Part shown: positions 33,401-44,804 of the stretch, in pieces | Layout of the letters: every line of letters starts with the position of its first letter | Numbering within the stretch: position 1 is the stretch's first letter | Source: Patagioenas fasciata | Taxonomy: Eukaryota > Chordata > Aves > Columbiformes > Columbidae | DNA length: 64,000 bases | Direction of reading: 5' to 3' | NCBI RefSeq assembly: GCF_037038585.1 | Contig: NC_092523.1 | Coordinates: 377,001-441,000 of the forward strand | The notes under the pieces: generated by a model | Database searches by the model: none | What the model was told of the DNA's origin: nothing | What the model saw: the letters and a program-made list of their open reading frames with translations, nothing else | Translations under genes and position numbers: made by a program

Positions 33401-33658
33401 GGCTCGCAGGAGCTGCCGGAGCTGGGAGAGGCTGCACGGGGCGAGCGGGGCCGCGGGAGGAGGCTCGGGGGGAGCTCTGGCGAGCTGGGGACGCACCCGG
33501 CATCTGCCCCCGGCCGGCTGTCGCCTCCTGCTCCTCTGCCGCACGCTGGGGACGGAGGACGGCGCCGCGTCTCCCACCTGGGCGCTGCTCCCCAGGTTCC
33601 ATTCCCCGCCTGGGCTGGGGGGTCTGCTGAGCATCGGGCGTTCACAGCTCCCCCTCAG

Positions 33659-33867
33659 AAACACAGAAATTCCAAATTAGAGTGCAGCCTCTGAAAAAAA
33701 TAGAGCAGGAGAAAGCAGAGGAATTAGTCAGAAGAAGGGACAGGAGAGCAGCTGAGCTAACGGAGGATTCGAGGGAAACGGGCCACCCCAAAACACAAGG
33801 CATCCTCAAAAAACCAGAGCAACTGCAGCAACGCCAGACAGCATTAAGACAAACTGACACCGTTTAG
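33659..33867 (+). CDS. Possible short terminal exon, core 4
   Basis: Counterpart of 4754-4962. A T-to-G change creates an in-frame ATG region near 33682, so here the frame could also be read as an independent 61-codon ORF. Product unknown. Confidence 0.3.
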
Positions 33868-35444
33868 GACACGCTCAGCATAAAAGCAAACACATCCACC
33901 GGTGCAGGAAAGCATCTCGCCCCTTCCCCACAGCACCGCCACAGGACACAGCCCTGTGAGGCCACGGGACGGGCTCGTACTGAAACGGAGAAATAAGCTT
34001 GACAGCAGAGTCAATTACACCGTTAAGCAGGCAATGTTTCTTTCATCTGCACTGGGGAGCTCTGGGGGTCGTCCTCTGCAAGTGCTCCCACGACTGGATG
34101 CTCTTGCATTGCTTATAATCACACAGTTGCTACATATTAATTACAATTGTTTTAAATTTTGAACATACAATATATCTAACCTAAGAAATAATTGATGAAG
34201 TTAGTTATAAATGTTTAGTTTCTCACTGACAACACATCTATTAGTTAAATATAAACTAAGCTCTCAGCTTCTAAACAATGTGTTATTAAATCTTCTGTCT
34301 CCCTCTTGTCATGCAGAAGGATCTAAAAGGTGAAAAATATCCCCTCATCATGCAGGCGGTCAGAAAGCATTTACCCCACGTGAACCGGTTAATGAAGGGT
34401 ACATCTTCTATAACTTCATCGCAGTATACATTAACTTGGTAGCTTCTCTTGAATTCCCCCCTTTTCAATACACTTGCAAACTCTTTGGCAGTATAAGTCT
34501 ATGAAATATTATCCTCTCGCGTTGTGGTACAGCACAATTATTTGTTACCCACTAGCAGTACCAAACAGAACACTGTAGCGTAATGTAAGTAAAAACGACT
34601 AGCATCAAAATCAGAGTCCTAAGATCAATGCTGACAGAACTGCGAAGCCGCAGCTCCTGCCGGTTCTGGCGTTGGTTTCTGGCACTTCTGACCGCTTCGG
34701 GTCAAACGGCGCCTCTTCCCCCGGCCGTGCGCTGCAGTACCCGAGTTTCGCCACAGGGCGGCAGCACTGAGACCGCCGCGGCAGCCCCGGGCGAGCGGTC
34801 GTGCCGCGTTTCGCGGGAACCCCGCAAAATAAACTCCAGAAAACAAACGCAACGAAACAAAAACGCACACAGAGAGCCGCGGAACGAAAGCCGCGCGTAC
34901 AGGACACAGAACCCGCCGGGCCTCGCCCCGAGCTCCCGCCGAAGCGGCGCCCGACCCGCCACGCCACCGAGCCTGCCACCGCGCCTTAGCTCTGGTTTGA
35001 AACGTCTCCCCCCGACTAACGGGGGCTGCGCCGCTCCCGGAGCGACTGCTGTCCCGGAGGGACACACGGCTCCAGACCGTAAGCCTTCGGCGCACCTGCC
35101 CTCGGGGTCACACACCTCCCACCGGCTTCGCCAACTCGGCCGTAAGGGCAGGGGGGAAACTGAACCGAACGCCTCCTCACCGCGCCGGCCCATCCCACTC
35201 CCCCCGTTCCAACGGCACGGTCACCCTTGCCGCGGCCGCACTCACCTGCCGCCTCTTTCGCCGCTCCGTTCCCCTCGCACTCTCCCACCGTCCCGCCGGG
35301 CTCCGCGGGCACCGACACCCGCCGCGCCCCGGAGACCTCCGCAGCGGGAGGCCCCCTCTGCCTTTCTGTCGCCTCCTTCCTTTCTGCCGCCTCCGGGGAC
35401 CTCACGAAGGGCTACCCTGAGCCGACTGCCTCCAGGTCCCCGGG

Positions 35445-36049
35445 TGCCGGTTGCAGCAACCGCTCCACAGCCGCCCCGACCCCCGTTCCCGTTAATTCCC
35501 GGTACCCACCCCGAGACACCACGGACCCGCTCGCCAGGACCCGCGCTGATTGGCTGCTTTCCACCCCACCACGCTGTCCTCCTATTGGATGCTCCGTCCG
35601 GCGCCCAGAGGCCCGCAACGCCCGCCCCTCCGGCAAAATGATAGCCTGCCTAGGCACGTCAATCACCATTTTCTCCGCCTATCAGAGCTCGCAGTGAGGG
35701 CAGGCGCAGTAGGGAGAGAGCAGCACCCGCCCCTTTCCGCAACACGATTGGCTGCCGAAGACAAGTCAATCATCATTCTCTTGGCCCATCAGTACTCGCA
35801 GTTTGCTCATGCGCAGTACGGAGCCTCCGACACCCGCCCCTCCGGCAATCTGATTGGCGGACAGAATGGCAATTGACGTGCCTTGGCAGCCTATCAGCGA
35901 TCCGCCCCCCCCCCCAGCCTTCCCGCGCCATCTGATTGGCCCGCTCTGCACCCTCACCCGTCTGCTCTCCGCCCTGCCGCGCCCCCCACGCCCTTTGCCC
36001 GCGCGGCTTCCAGCAGCCGCGTTTGAAAGGAAACAACAAACCGCGCTCC
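35445..36049 (+). promoter_or_regulatory. CpG-island promoter P2, core 4
   Basis: Same architecture as 6540-7145; poly-C of 11 near 35905. Confidence 0.65.
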
Positions 36050-36362
36050 TTTGCTTTACGCTGACAAGGGGGGCGGGTGGTCACCTACCCTTAAATTCAT
36101 TGTGAACAGAGAGAGCCGTAAGGAGCTCCGGCCGGCAGGTTTCTCTCCCCTGTGCCCGGGACTGAGGAGACGCCGCCGCCTCCTGCTGCCGCCTCGCCCG
36201 TTCCCCTCGCAGCGGGGCCGCCCCGGGAGAGCCGGGCGCCTCTTTTTTTCCCGGCGGCTCGTCCGACCGCTGCCCCCCCCTTTCTGACGGGCACGACCTC
36301 GGTCGCAGCGGCAGCGCCCCCCTCTTACCCGCGGCACGGGCACCGGGCGCCGCTCCCCAGCT

Positions 36363-36395
36363 GCAGTTCCGGGCTGTGGCCACCAGACGGCAGCA
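36363..36395 (+). promoter_or_regulatory. Strong CTCF-like site, core 4
   Basis: CCACCAGACGGCAG at 36380-36393 with the upstream TGCAGTTCC element. Confidence 0.6.
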
Positions 36396-39224
36396 CCGAG
36401 CGCGGTCACGCAGCGCCCCCGGGCCCCGCAGCGCGGGCGCTTTTTCTTGACCCGTGGGCAGCCCGAGCTCCCCGAACGCGCTTTCCCAGAGCCGCGCACA
36501 TGGCAGACACACTGATAAAAGATAATAGCCCGACATTGCTAAAATGTTTTTTTTTCCTAAAGATGCCTTCTATCCTAATAAAATACATTGCCTCTCCCTG
36601 TGCCCCGTGTCTTGTCTGCAGCAGTAACTCGGCTCGCCCGCAGCTGTGGCAGCTCTGCTGCTGCTACAGGGTCAGTGCCAGCCCTTACCCTCGGCTGAGC
36701 AGCAGCCGGGCAGGCGCTGCTGCTCTGGGCGCTGCGCATCCTTCAGGAACGGTTCTCAAACGATCCTGTGCAACGATGTCCAGAGCCAGGACCCCCGCGG
36801 CGGGGGGACAGGAGCACACGGCCGGGCCCGTCCCGGCTCGGGGCTGTTTCCGCAGTCGCTGTGAGCTGATCCGTGAGCTGGAACCAACCTCCCCATGCCC
36901 CGGCCCGGCCCTTTGTCCCCGGCTTTCCCAGGGCAGCGCAGCGGGCTGGGTCACACCAACTGTTCTCTGCTGGCACCACCCAGCCGGGTCACCTGTGTCT
37001 GCGGTTGTGGGGACACCCCACGGGCTCCCTGGAAACGGACATCACAGCACTGAGAGGGGGCGTTCAGGAGCCTCTGCGCTTTTGGGTTGGTTTGTTTGGG
37101 TTTTTTTTCCTTTTGTTGTTTTGATCGTTAGCTTCTTGTTGCTGGTTGGTTTGTTTTTAAGCTGTTACTCTATATAGCTCATCCATGGTGCTTATAGAGT
37201 ATGGGTAAATCTACCCTGCTTCCTCACAGGAGACAACCATCTCGCTTTACAACAGGTGATTGAATCTGCTATAGAAAAGTTCAACCACCTCCTGTACAGC
37301 AAAGGATAAAAGAAAGTATGGATTTTTGTTGCATCTAATCCACAATGCAAGTACCCATTAACAATACATTAGCAGTGGGTTCCTTCAAATATTCACAGTG
37401 AAGGTAGTTCCTGGCACGATTGTATTAGCGTTCTTACTATTTTACGGGAGAAACACAGGGCACAGCTGATTTTGCCCACGTGCAGCGCAGTGATCACACG
37501 GGTGCGGTGAACCGGGTGGAAGGCCCTAGAAAAGGAAAATCAGCCTCCGTGTGCAGGGCCAAAACAGAAATCCTTTTCAAACTGTGCCATTTTAAAAAGC
37601 TACCAGGGGTATAAAGCAGAAAAAAGAGCAGTGAATGTGTATAATGACACAATTAGATGGTTCTCCAGTTTCATGATGTGCTCTTTTACTAACAGTGTCT
37701 GCTGGAGTGGATACCCTGGACACCAACAAGCGGGTCCTGGTGCTGTGCCCATGGCGATTCATCCACTGTGGCCGTGGGTGTCAGGCCCTGATACAATAGA
37801 CACAAAACCTTGGGAGGGAGGTGATCACAGTAGAACGCTTAGAGATAATGGGCTAGCAGACTTGGTTTAATCTTTATTTAAAAATACACATGGCTGCTGT
37901 CTTTTCTACAGTTTAGGTAGGACGGGCTCCAATATCTCTATGAATTACAATACATGACAAAAATTAAAGGGGGAAAGCTTTATTTTTACAATGGTAAATA
38001 CAGTCTAAATCGTAATTTGGGAAACAGATAAAGGGGTGTAGCAAATGAGGCACAGACGATCCTGTTTTATCTCAGAAGGCTTTGGCGTATTTACAGCTTT
38101 AGGCACAGCGTGTCCAATCCCGTATAAAATGCACTGTCCATACCAATTCAGCCTGTCCCCCGATATAAGGACATCAGGATGCCACCCTGCATTCACCAAG
38201 GGACAATCCTGATCTAATATTCTCTGTGTATTCTACACCAATATCTGTTCGTCAACAAACCTTTTACTGGTTTCAATTTCTTTCCCTGATTGTCCTTTTT
38301 CAAATACAATGCGTATGTAACATTTTGTATTGTGTAATATGCATTATATAATAGACAATATATGATTTAAAACATATCTCATTATATATTACATGTAGTG
38401 CATTACTATACTACACATCTCGGGTATACCCACCCAGACCTGTGCAGCATATTAATATTATTGACAGTGGCCACCATTAATTACAATATTCCCTGGTTGC
38501 TGTTCCCTAGGGAGTCAAACGATCCTTTTCCAATGTCACAAAACACAGCCCGGGGGGGATTTCTTCCGAATCGCTCCTGTCCATTGTCCACTACCTATTT
38601 CACAATCACAATAACAGACAATTGGTGAACCGTAAGTATTGGACTACAAAATCACCCAAGACACAAGTAACAACAACAACAAATCACTAAAGACACAAAC
38701 AATCATACAATTGCTAAGGCACAAACAGCAAAATCACTAAAGGTACCTTTACCAAATTACTATTCCCTCGTTTTTCTCTTTTATTTATTGTTTTCTCATT
38801 TTCCTCTTTGGTTTTTTATTTCTTTTTAATTTACCCAATTTACCAAAACGCGCAGACCCAACGCGCTGGTGTCGCCCACGTCTCGCGCAGGCAGCCTGCA
38901 AACAAACCAGACTATGAAAGTGCCTTATCTCATTGATGGGGTTTTACCCACGTCCCGAGCTGGCCCGAGGATCCGTGATCCCTTCCGGGAATTCCCCGGT
39001 GCCGGCACAAGGTCCCAGAGATCCTGGGGTCCACGGGAGGTCAGGCAGATTATCCCATCCTCGTCGCCAGAAAACGATACCGAAAAGTCGGCAAACAGAC
39101 TCTTTAACACTGTTTTGAAAGTGTTAAAAAGCAGGCACTTTTATTACGGCGCGCTGGGCACTCGGGGGATCGCTCCTCTAATCCAGCGTGCGTTCCGCTT
39201 TCCTCTGGTTTTACATATCCTGGA

Positions 39225-40264
39225 ACTCCTGAAACAGCAAAACACGCCAACCACTGTTTACAGACGTCCCGTGCTCTTTCACCAGTGCGTGCAGCCGCAA
39301 CGAGAAATCTGGAATGAGCGTCTACAGAAACACATACGTATTTACCCAATTCAGAACAACGCGTTACATCAGCTGGCCGTACTTGTCAGTAATCCCTCCT
39401 GGATTAACACCCTCTTTGGATGGCACGGGTGCCGACTGTTGGCAATCAGGGCAGGACATAAGAACGCTCCTGGCCTGATCCGTTGTAATTTGAAATTGTC
39501 GTTTTAACGACTTTGCATTCTGGTGAAAGAGTTTATGTGATAATTTAGCTTGCTCCAAGGCTTTAGGCACAGTAAGCGGCACAGCTCGTGCATCGGCCCT
39601 CCTATTGCCTTCCGCAAGAGGTCCTGGAAGGGCAGCGCGAGAGCGGATGTGCGCTGCATAAAAACCATGACGTCTATGATTTATTAGGAACCATAGCATT
39701 CTCAATCCAGCCATCAAAAGAGGATTATCCTCTTCCTTAAGAAAAGAAGCTTCCAGGCGGTTAAGTATGCCAGCTGCATAATGAGTCAGTTACAACATTC
39801 AAAGGCTCATTACAGAACACTCAAAAGCGATCCTAACAGCTGTCAGCTCAAGAACTTGTTTGACCCTTGGTCTCCTTTTTCTACCTTGTGTTTGCAACAC
39901 TGGGTATCTGAGTTTAGCCATGTAATTACAACTTTACGTGAGCAACCAGAGGCATCGGTAAATTCAGTCTTGTCGTTGCTGACAGCAGCACTTGCCATAC
40001 AACGGTAAATTACCAATTTCAGCCCACAGTTTATGTTGAGGGTAATAAACTGATATGTTCCCTGCGTATGTTGCCAATGCAATCTGGAAATTCACATCTT
40101 CAGTTAATTACCATTGTAACTTCACCTTTGTTCTAGGAACAAATACACCTTCAGGTCTATCCAATACATAGCATATAAACATTCCCTGCCTTTAATTATT
40201 GGTTTTGAATACATTTCTTTTATTATCCAAACTGTTTCCATTAGCGCGTGAGCTAGAAAAACCC
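39225..40264 (-). pseudogene. pol: Class II ERV pol fragment, core 4
   Basis: Same truncated RNase H-integrase relic as in core 3. Confidence 0.85.
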
Positions 40265-40413
40265 ATACTGCCCCAATCACCTTTCTCCTTCCTTGAGCTC
40301 TCCTGACCTGTGGTTCCACCACCCGTGTCTTCTTTCTGGGGCCCTCTTGACTCACAGGTGCGCTCCAACCCTCCTTCTCGATCACTCTTCCTCACAGGTT
40401 CGCCTCCTTCCGG

Positions 40414-41039
40414 GTGCAGCACAAAGGCTCAGAACGTGAACGAGGACGGGAACAGTGCCGTACGGAATGAAGAAAGCCGGCAACGCCGAGCACGACAAAG
40501 GCACAGAGAGAGAGACGGCGAAGGGAGGGAGGAAGGAAAGAGACAGAGCAGCACATACAGACACAGAGAGGAAACTAATGGCAGGGAAAAGAACGGGCCA
40601 GAGAAAGCGTGGGGAAAAAGGAGACGGAGGGGCAGGGAGGCACCAGGACACACAAGCCGGGGACGAGGCCCCGAGGGCCAGGGACTCACAGCGGCTCTCG
40701 CTTTCGGTGGCTGCCAGGAGGCTTCTAACAGCTCAGACGCTCCCGTCTCCTTCTCTCCTCCCTTCCTCTCCGGTAACTCGGGGCGCTCGGCCGTCCTCAG
40801 CCTAGGAGAACACGGTGGGGTGTCAGGGCTCCTACGAGACGAGGCTTCGGGGACATGGAGCCTCGCTGGCTCGCTCGCCAGGCAGCCGTCCCGCTCCAGG
40901 ATACGCGCACGGACCCTGCCGCGCACGTTGGCCCCCGGCCCGCCGCACGCCGCGCAGAGGGAGCCTTCGCCACCCGGAGAGAGGGGCTCGCTCTCTCGCC
41001 CGCCGCAGGAAGCGGACGTCGGGCCCACAGCCCCGCATT
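40414..41039. repeat. Core internal piece after deletion joint
   Basis: The core-4 end GTGCAGCAC runs straight into CAAAGGCTCAG, which belongs 2.2 kb inside a core. The only other copy with GCAGCAC before that sequence is core 2 (near 13713). The joint therefore looks like recombination at a shared GCAGCAC between a core end and core-2-type DNA. The piece then enters segment C exactly as at 14337. Confidence 0.88.
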
Positions 41040-41698
41040 GCTTCAGGATCTTTCCAGATCTACAGATTTTGACATATTTACAATTACATAGGTTTAGACG
41101 GAGATATCTATCTGCACTTATTAAAAAAATACGTACACGGGTATGAGTGAATACATAGAGATGATATTTAATATCCGTTTAGATTATGTAACGCACAGTC
41201 ATTACAGGTAGCTCTACCTACTCACACTTTTCTCTATTTTAAATTGCTTTCTATATAATTTTTTCTCATTTTCGAGTCCTTCATTTTTTAATTTACATAT
41301 AGACAAGATATTGGTATTTTTAAAACCATCAACAGGAATTTTTTACATTCTAAAAATCCTTTATATAATAGAGTAGAAAAGGGCGTTGATATAAAAGCAT
41401 TTGATAGACACGTGAATGCCATCCTGCAATATATAAATACCAAGGACAGATTTCTCTGTTTGCAATTCCCACACTCGTGTTTACAGGTCGAACACGTGTT
41501 CTCCTCCCCCGGGAATTTTCAGGCACGTTTGGACTGTGACCCCCTCTTTTCAGGGGGACTCCCTTTTGACCCCCGCATCCCCCACCCGCATCGCCGGCCC
41601 CTGCTCACGCTGGGGCGCCACAAGTGACACCGTCACGCGACACGAGGGAAACGGCCCCGACAGGCAGCTCATTGTGTCATTTACTCTCATTGTGTCAT

Positions 41699-42430
41699 TT
41701 ACACGTGCACGTACCACAACCCCCAAAAAGCAGGGGGGGGCTCCCCTAGGAAAACAAAGCGGGGGCAGCGCCCCAAACAGCCGCAGCCCCCGGCCCACAG
41801 GCCGGCAGCCGCCCCCCGGCACGGGAATGCTCCTGGCCAACCTGAGAAGGGAGCTGCTGTGAGTGCCACCCAATAGCCATACCCCTCTTTTCTAGGCAGC
41901 TTGGAGAACCCTATTTGCCAGTGTTGTCCTGGGACATTTCCCTCGTCCAATTGTTCTTATTTATACCCTGTATACAGTATTAAGATGATGGTTTTCTAGA
42001 CACATTTCACATTGCTGGGTCACTCCTTCGCAAACAGTTTATAAATTCACTCTTACCTTTTCACCTAATCGTAACAGAGCGCATCAGCTCCTTGCGCTGC
42101 GAGGTACCACTGCTCTCCCGTCACCAGTGACAGCTTCTTTGGACCCTAATTCTAATTCGGCTATAAATCTCCTATTAATTTCTTATCCTCTTTGTTGCGG
42201 TTTCCTGATGTTGGCTGGAGGAGACAGCCACCTGGGATCAGAGATGCGGCTTTTGTATCGGTCTCTGTCCTTTCGGTGGCTGGTTTCACACTGGCATCTG
42301 CTAACTTATTTCCAGTTTCCTGATCAGTGTTTCCCTTCTGAGGCCCTTTGCAACGCACGATGGTAACTTTTCCAGCAACAGCACAGCTTCCAACAACTGG
42401 AGTATCATGTTTAATCTGTTTAAAAAGCAT
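41699..42430 (-). pseudogene. pol: Class I ERV RNase H-integrase relic, copy 2
   Basis: Same broken RNase H C-terminus (42430-42161) and integrase segment (41950-41790) as at 14997-15728. Confidence 0.75.
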
Positions 42431-42521
42431 GCAATTGAAGAAGCGAACGTATGCTCGCCTGTTTGAGTGAGCGTTCCTTAAACAGCTTCTCTACGTATGT
42501 CGCCGGATATCTTTGCTGCAG

Positions 42522-43362
42522 GTTTCGCTGCATCGTTCATCCGTTCGAGCAGAAGCTGACCGTTTCAACTGCAGTCATCATCATAGCCGTCACTTGGATT
42601 CTGGCCATCGCAATCACGTGTCCTTCTGCCGTCATGCTGCACGTACAAGAAGAGAAACATTTCAGGGTGATCCTCGGCTACGGCAACGAAACCCGCCCCG
42701 TATACTGGTGCCGAGAGGACTGGCCTGACCCAGGAATGAGAAAGACCTACACAACAGTTCTCTTTGCGAACATCTATCTGGCTCCCCTGTCGCTCACTGT
42801 TATCATGTACGCCAGGATAAGCATTGCTCTCTTCAACACTGCGATGCCCACGGTGGGAAAGCACAGCCAGGAGCGATGGCACAGCACGTCAAAGAAGAAA
42901 CAAAGAGTAATCAAAATGCTCATTATTGTGGTTTTGCTTTTCACCCTCTCCTGGCTTCCCTTGTGGACTCTGATGATGCTTTCTGACTATGTCAACCTTT
43001 CAGATGTCCAGTTGCACTTCTTTCACATTTATATCTATCCCTTTGCTCACCGGCTGGCCTTTTTCAATAGCAGCGTCAACCCCATCATCTCCGGTTTCTT
43101 TAACGAAAACTCTCACCGGGGCTTTCAGGCCGCCTTTCAACTTCAGCTCTGCTCCCGGGAGGTGGCTCACAGGGACACCTGTTCTCAGCAAGGCCACAGC
43201 AATGTCATTTTGTCAGCTGGCAACCCCCAGACACCCCAGGATCAAGCTTCTCAAAACGCTAAGGGAAAAGGGAAGACAGTTAGGAAAGGAAATTGGGTGA
43301 ATAACCAGCAAGATTTGACAATGGAGGCTCTAGAAGACACCTGCAATGACGGGATTAAGTGA
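42522..43362 (+). pseudogene. NPFFR2: NPFFR2-like terminal exon, copy 2
   Basis: Same exon as 15820-16660 with the acceptor AG kept. Compared with copy 1 I see six substitutions. Five change residues: Leu to Val in TM4, Ile to Thr before TM5, Val to Ile in TM6, and Pro to Ala and Thr to Ile in the tail. One is silent (Gln in the tail start). It shares the NPIIS variant, so that change predates the duplication. The frame is still open to TGA at 43360-43362. Confidence 0.85.
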
Positions 43363-44153
43363 AACATGCTATGCACCACCAAAACGATGTAAGCCTAGCA
43401 GAGTTGGTTTGTTGTGTTGTGAAACTCACGCTCTGTCAGCCCCTTGACAGTGTTTCTTTTTTGAAGGAGATACACAACTTGCCCAGTATCTGAATGTGTG
43501 ATGTGAGCAGAAAGCCAAATTCATCCTCCTGTGTTAGCAGCTTGAAGAAGGTGCAACCGCCCTGCAGTCAGTGATGACCCACTCTGCTCCCGAACTGGGC
43601 TGGAGCAGAGACGTGGCTAAAACGGGCGAGCGTAGGGAGGAGACTCAGCCCAGCAGGTACCACACGGAACGTGAAACTCCGGGCAGCGCACCTTCGTTTC
43701 AAGGGAGGAACACACACACAGAGCACAAAGGACGTTACTCTACCTGAGACACACACTGTCCTTAGCAGCTGCACAGCAACGTTGTCTCTGTGATTTGGAG
43801 TTCTGGTGGCAAATGATGGAGCTCCGTACGTCGCACCTTTCAAACCTGCACACAGAAAGACGCTTCACCCCACAGGTGACACCAGAAACTAGGAAGCCTC
43901 CAAAAAGAATTTACAACCCCACAGCCAAACCAGTTACACTCACCCCCACAACCAGTCCTGCTCTACACACATCTCCTTCTCCTTCAGACACCCTTCAACA
44001 GCCAGATCCACAGTCATCTCCCAATGGGTCATTCACTGCACTAAACGCAGCAGGGCGGGGGAGAGGGGGGGGAACTAAAGGAAATTTTAAAAAAACCCTC
44101 CCTGACTGTGTTTTTTTCAGTGGCATTTCTTGGCGTTATTTTTGTCGGGCGTT

Positions 44154-44363
44154 GGAGGTAAAGGTTTAGCTTCCATTACCTGCTGGGCAGTCGTCACTGC
44201 ATGCCCAGGTTCACGTACCCCTTGCTTTATGCAAAGCTGCTTCCATCAGCGACCCAGGAGTCTTCAGCATCCTCCAGCGGCTGGTCCTTTCAATCCGCTC
44301 CGCCGGAGCGAACAGCTTCTGCTGTTTCCAAGCAATCGTGGGCCACCGACTGCAAAACGGATC
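44154..44363 (-). pseudogene. pol: Class I ERV RT tail / RNase H start, copy 2
   Basis: Counterpart of 17455-17664 with the same stops and frameshift. Confidence 0.75.
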
Positions 44364-44613
44364 CACTGAGGAAAGAAGCCGGATCGACAATGTTAGTGGT
44401 AGCAATATTTACATCTTTAAACGTTCTAAGGAGCCACCGAGGGAGGGATGTCGTTTTTACACAAATGGGGACGGACACTGACACACAGATACCTGGCTGC
44501 GAGCCCTGCGGGGCGAACAGCGCCTCTGCCCCCGGCCGTGCGCTGCAGTACCCGAGTTTCGCCACAGGGCGGCAGCACTGAGGCGCGCTGCGGCACGGCA
44601 TTGGGGCGCCCGG
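44364..44613 (+). repeat. P1 remnant before core 5
   Basis: Matches 1087-1336, including the 63-codon ATG frame and the CTCF-like site, but without the CCAAT/NRF1/TATA part. Here it leads normally into a core. Confidence 0.88.
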
Positions 44614-44641
44614 GTGCAGCACCGCGCTTTGCGCACAGGCT

Positions 44642-44804
44642 TTCCTTCCTTGTCCAATTTATACAATGGCCTCTGCTCACAAGATTTCATCAAGGTTGCT
44701 CTATTCACATTATCACCAGGTGGTTCCTCAATCTCTTTCCTGTGAGCTAAAATACACCCTAACGGGCTCTTTTTCAGAATACCGCTACTACGCCGTCCTC
44801 CCAT
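44642..44804 (-). pseudogene. gag: Class I ERV gag start, core 5
   Basis: Same stub as in the other cores, ATG at 44802-44804. Confidence 0.6.

Larger units (their letters stand above)
30242..40413. repeat. Array core, copy 4 (10172 bp)
   Basis: Complete core placed directly after core 3 with no P1 module between. It shares private variants with core 5: GTGCAG instead of GTTCAG near 33682, GC instead of GT at 34078, and CATCATGCAG near 34346. This indicates a closer relationship to core 5 than to core 3. Confidence 0.93.
41040..44363. repeat. Segment C, copy 2
   Basis: Copy of 14338-17664. Differences are few: six within the receptor exon, a shorter G-run near 44060, and scattered single bases. 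Confidence 0.92.
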
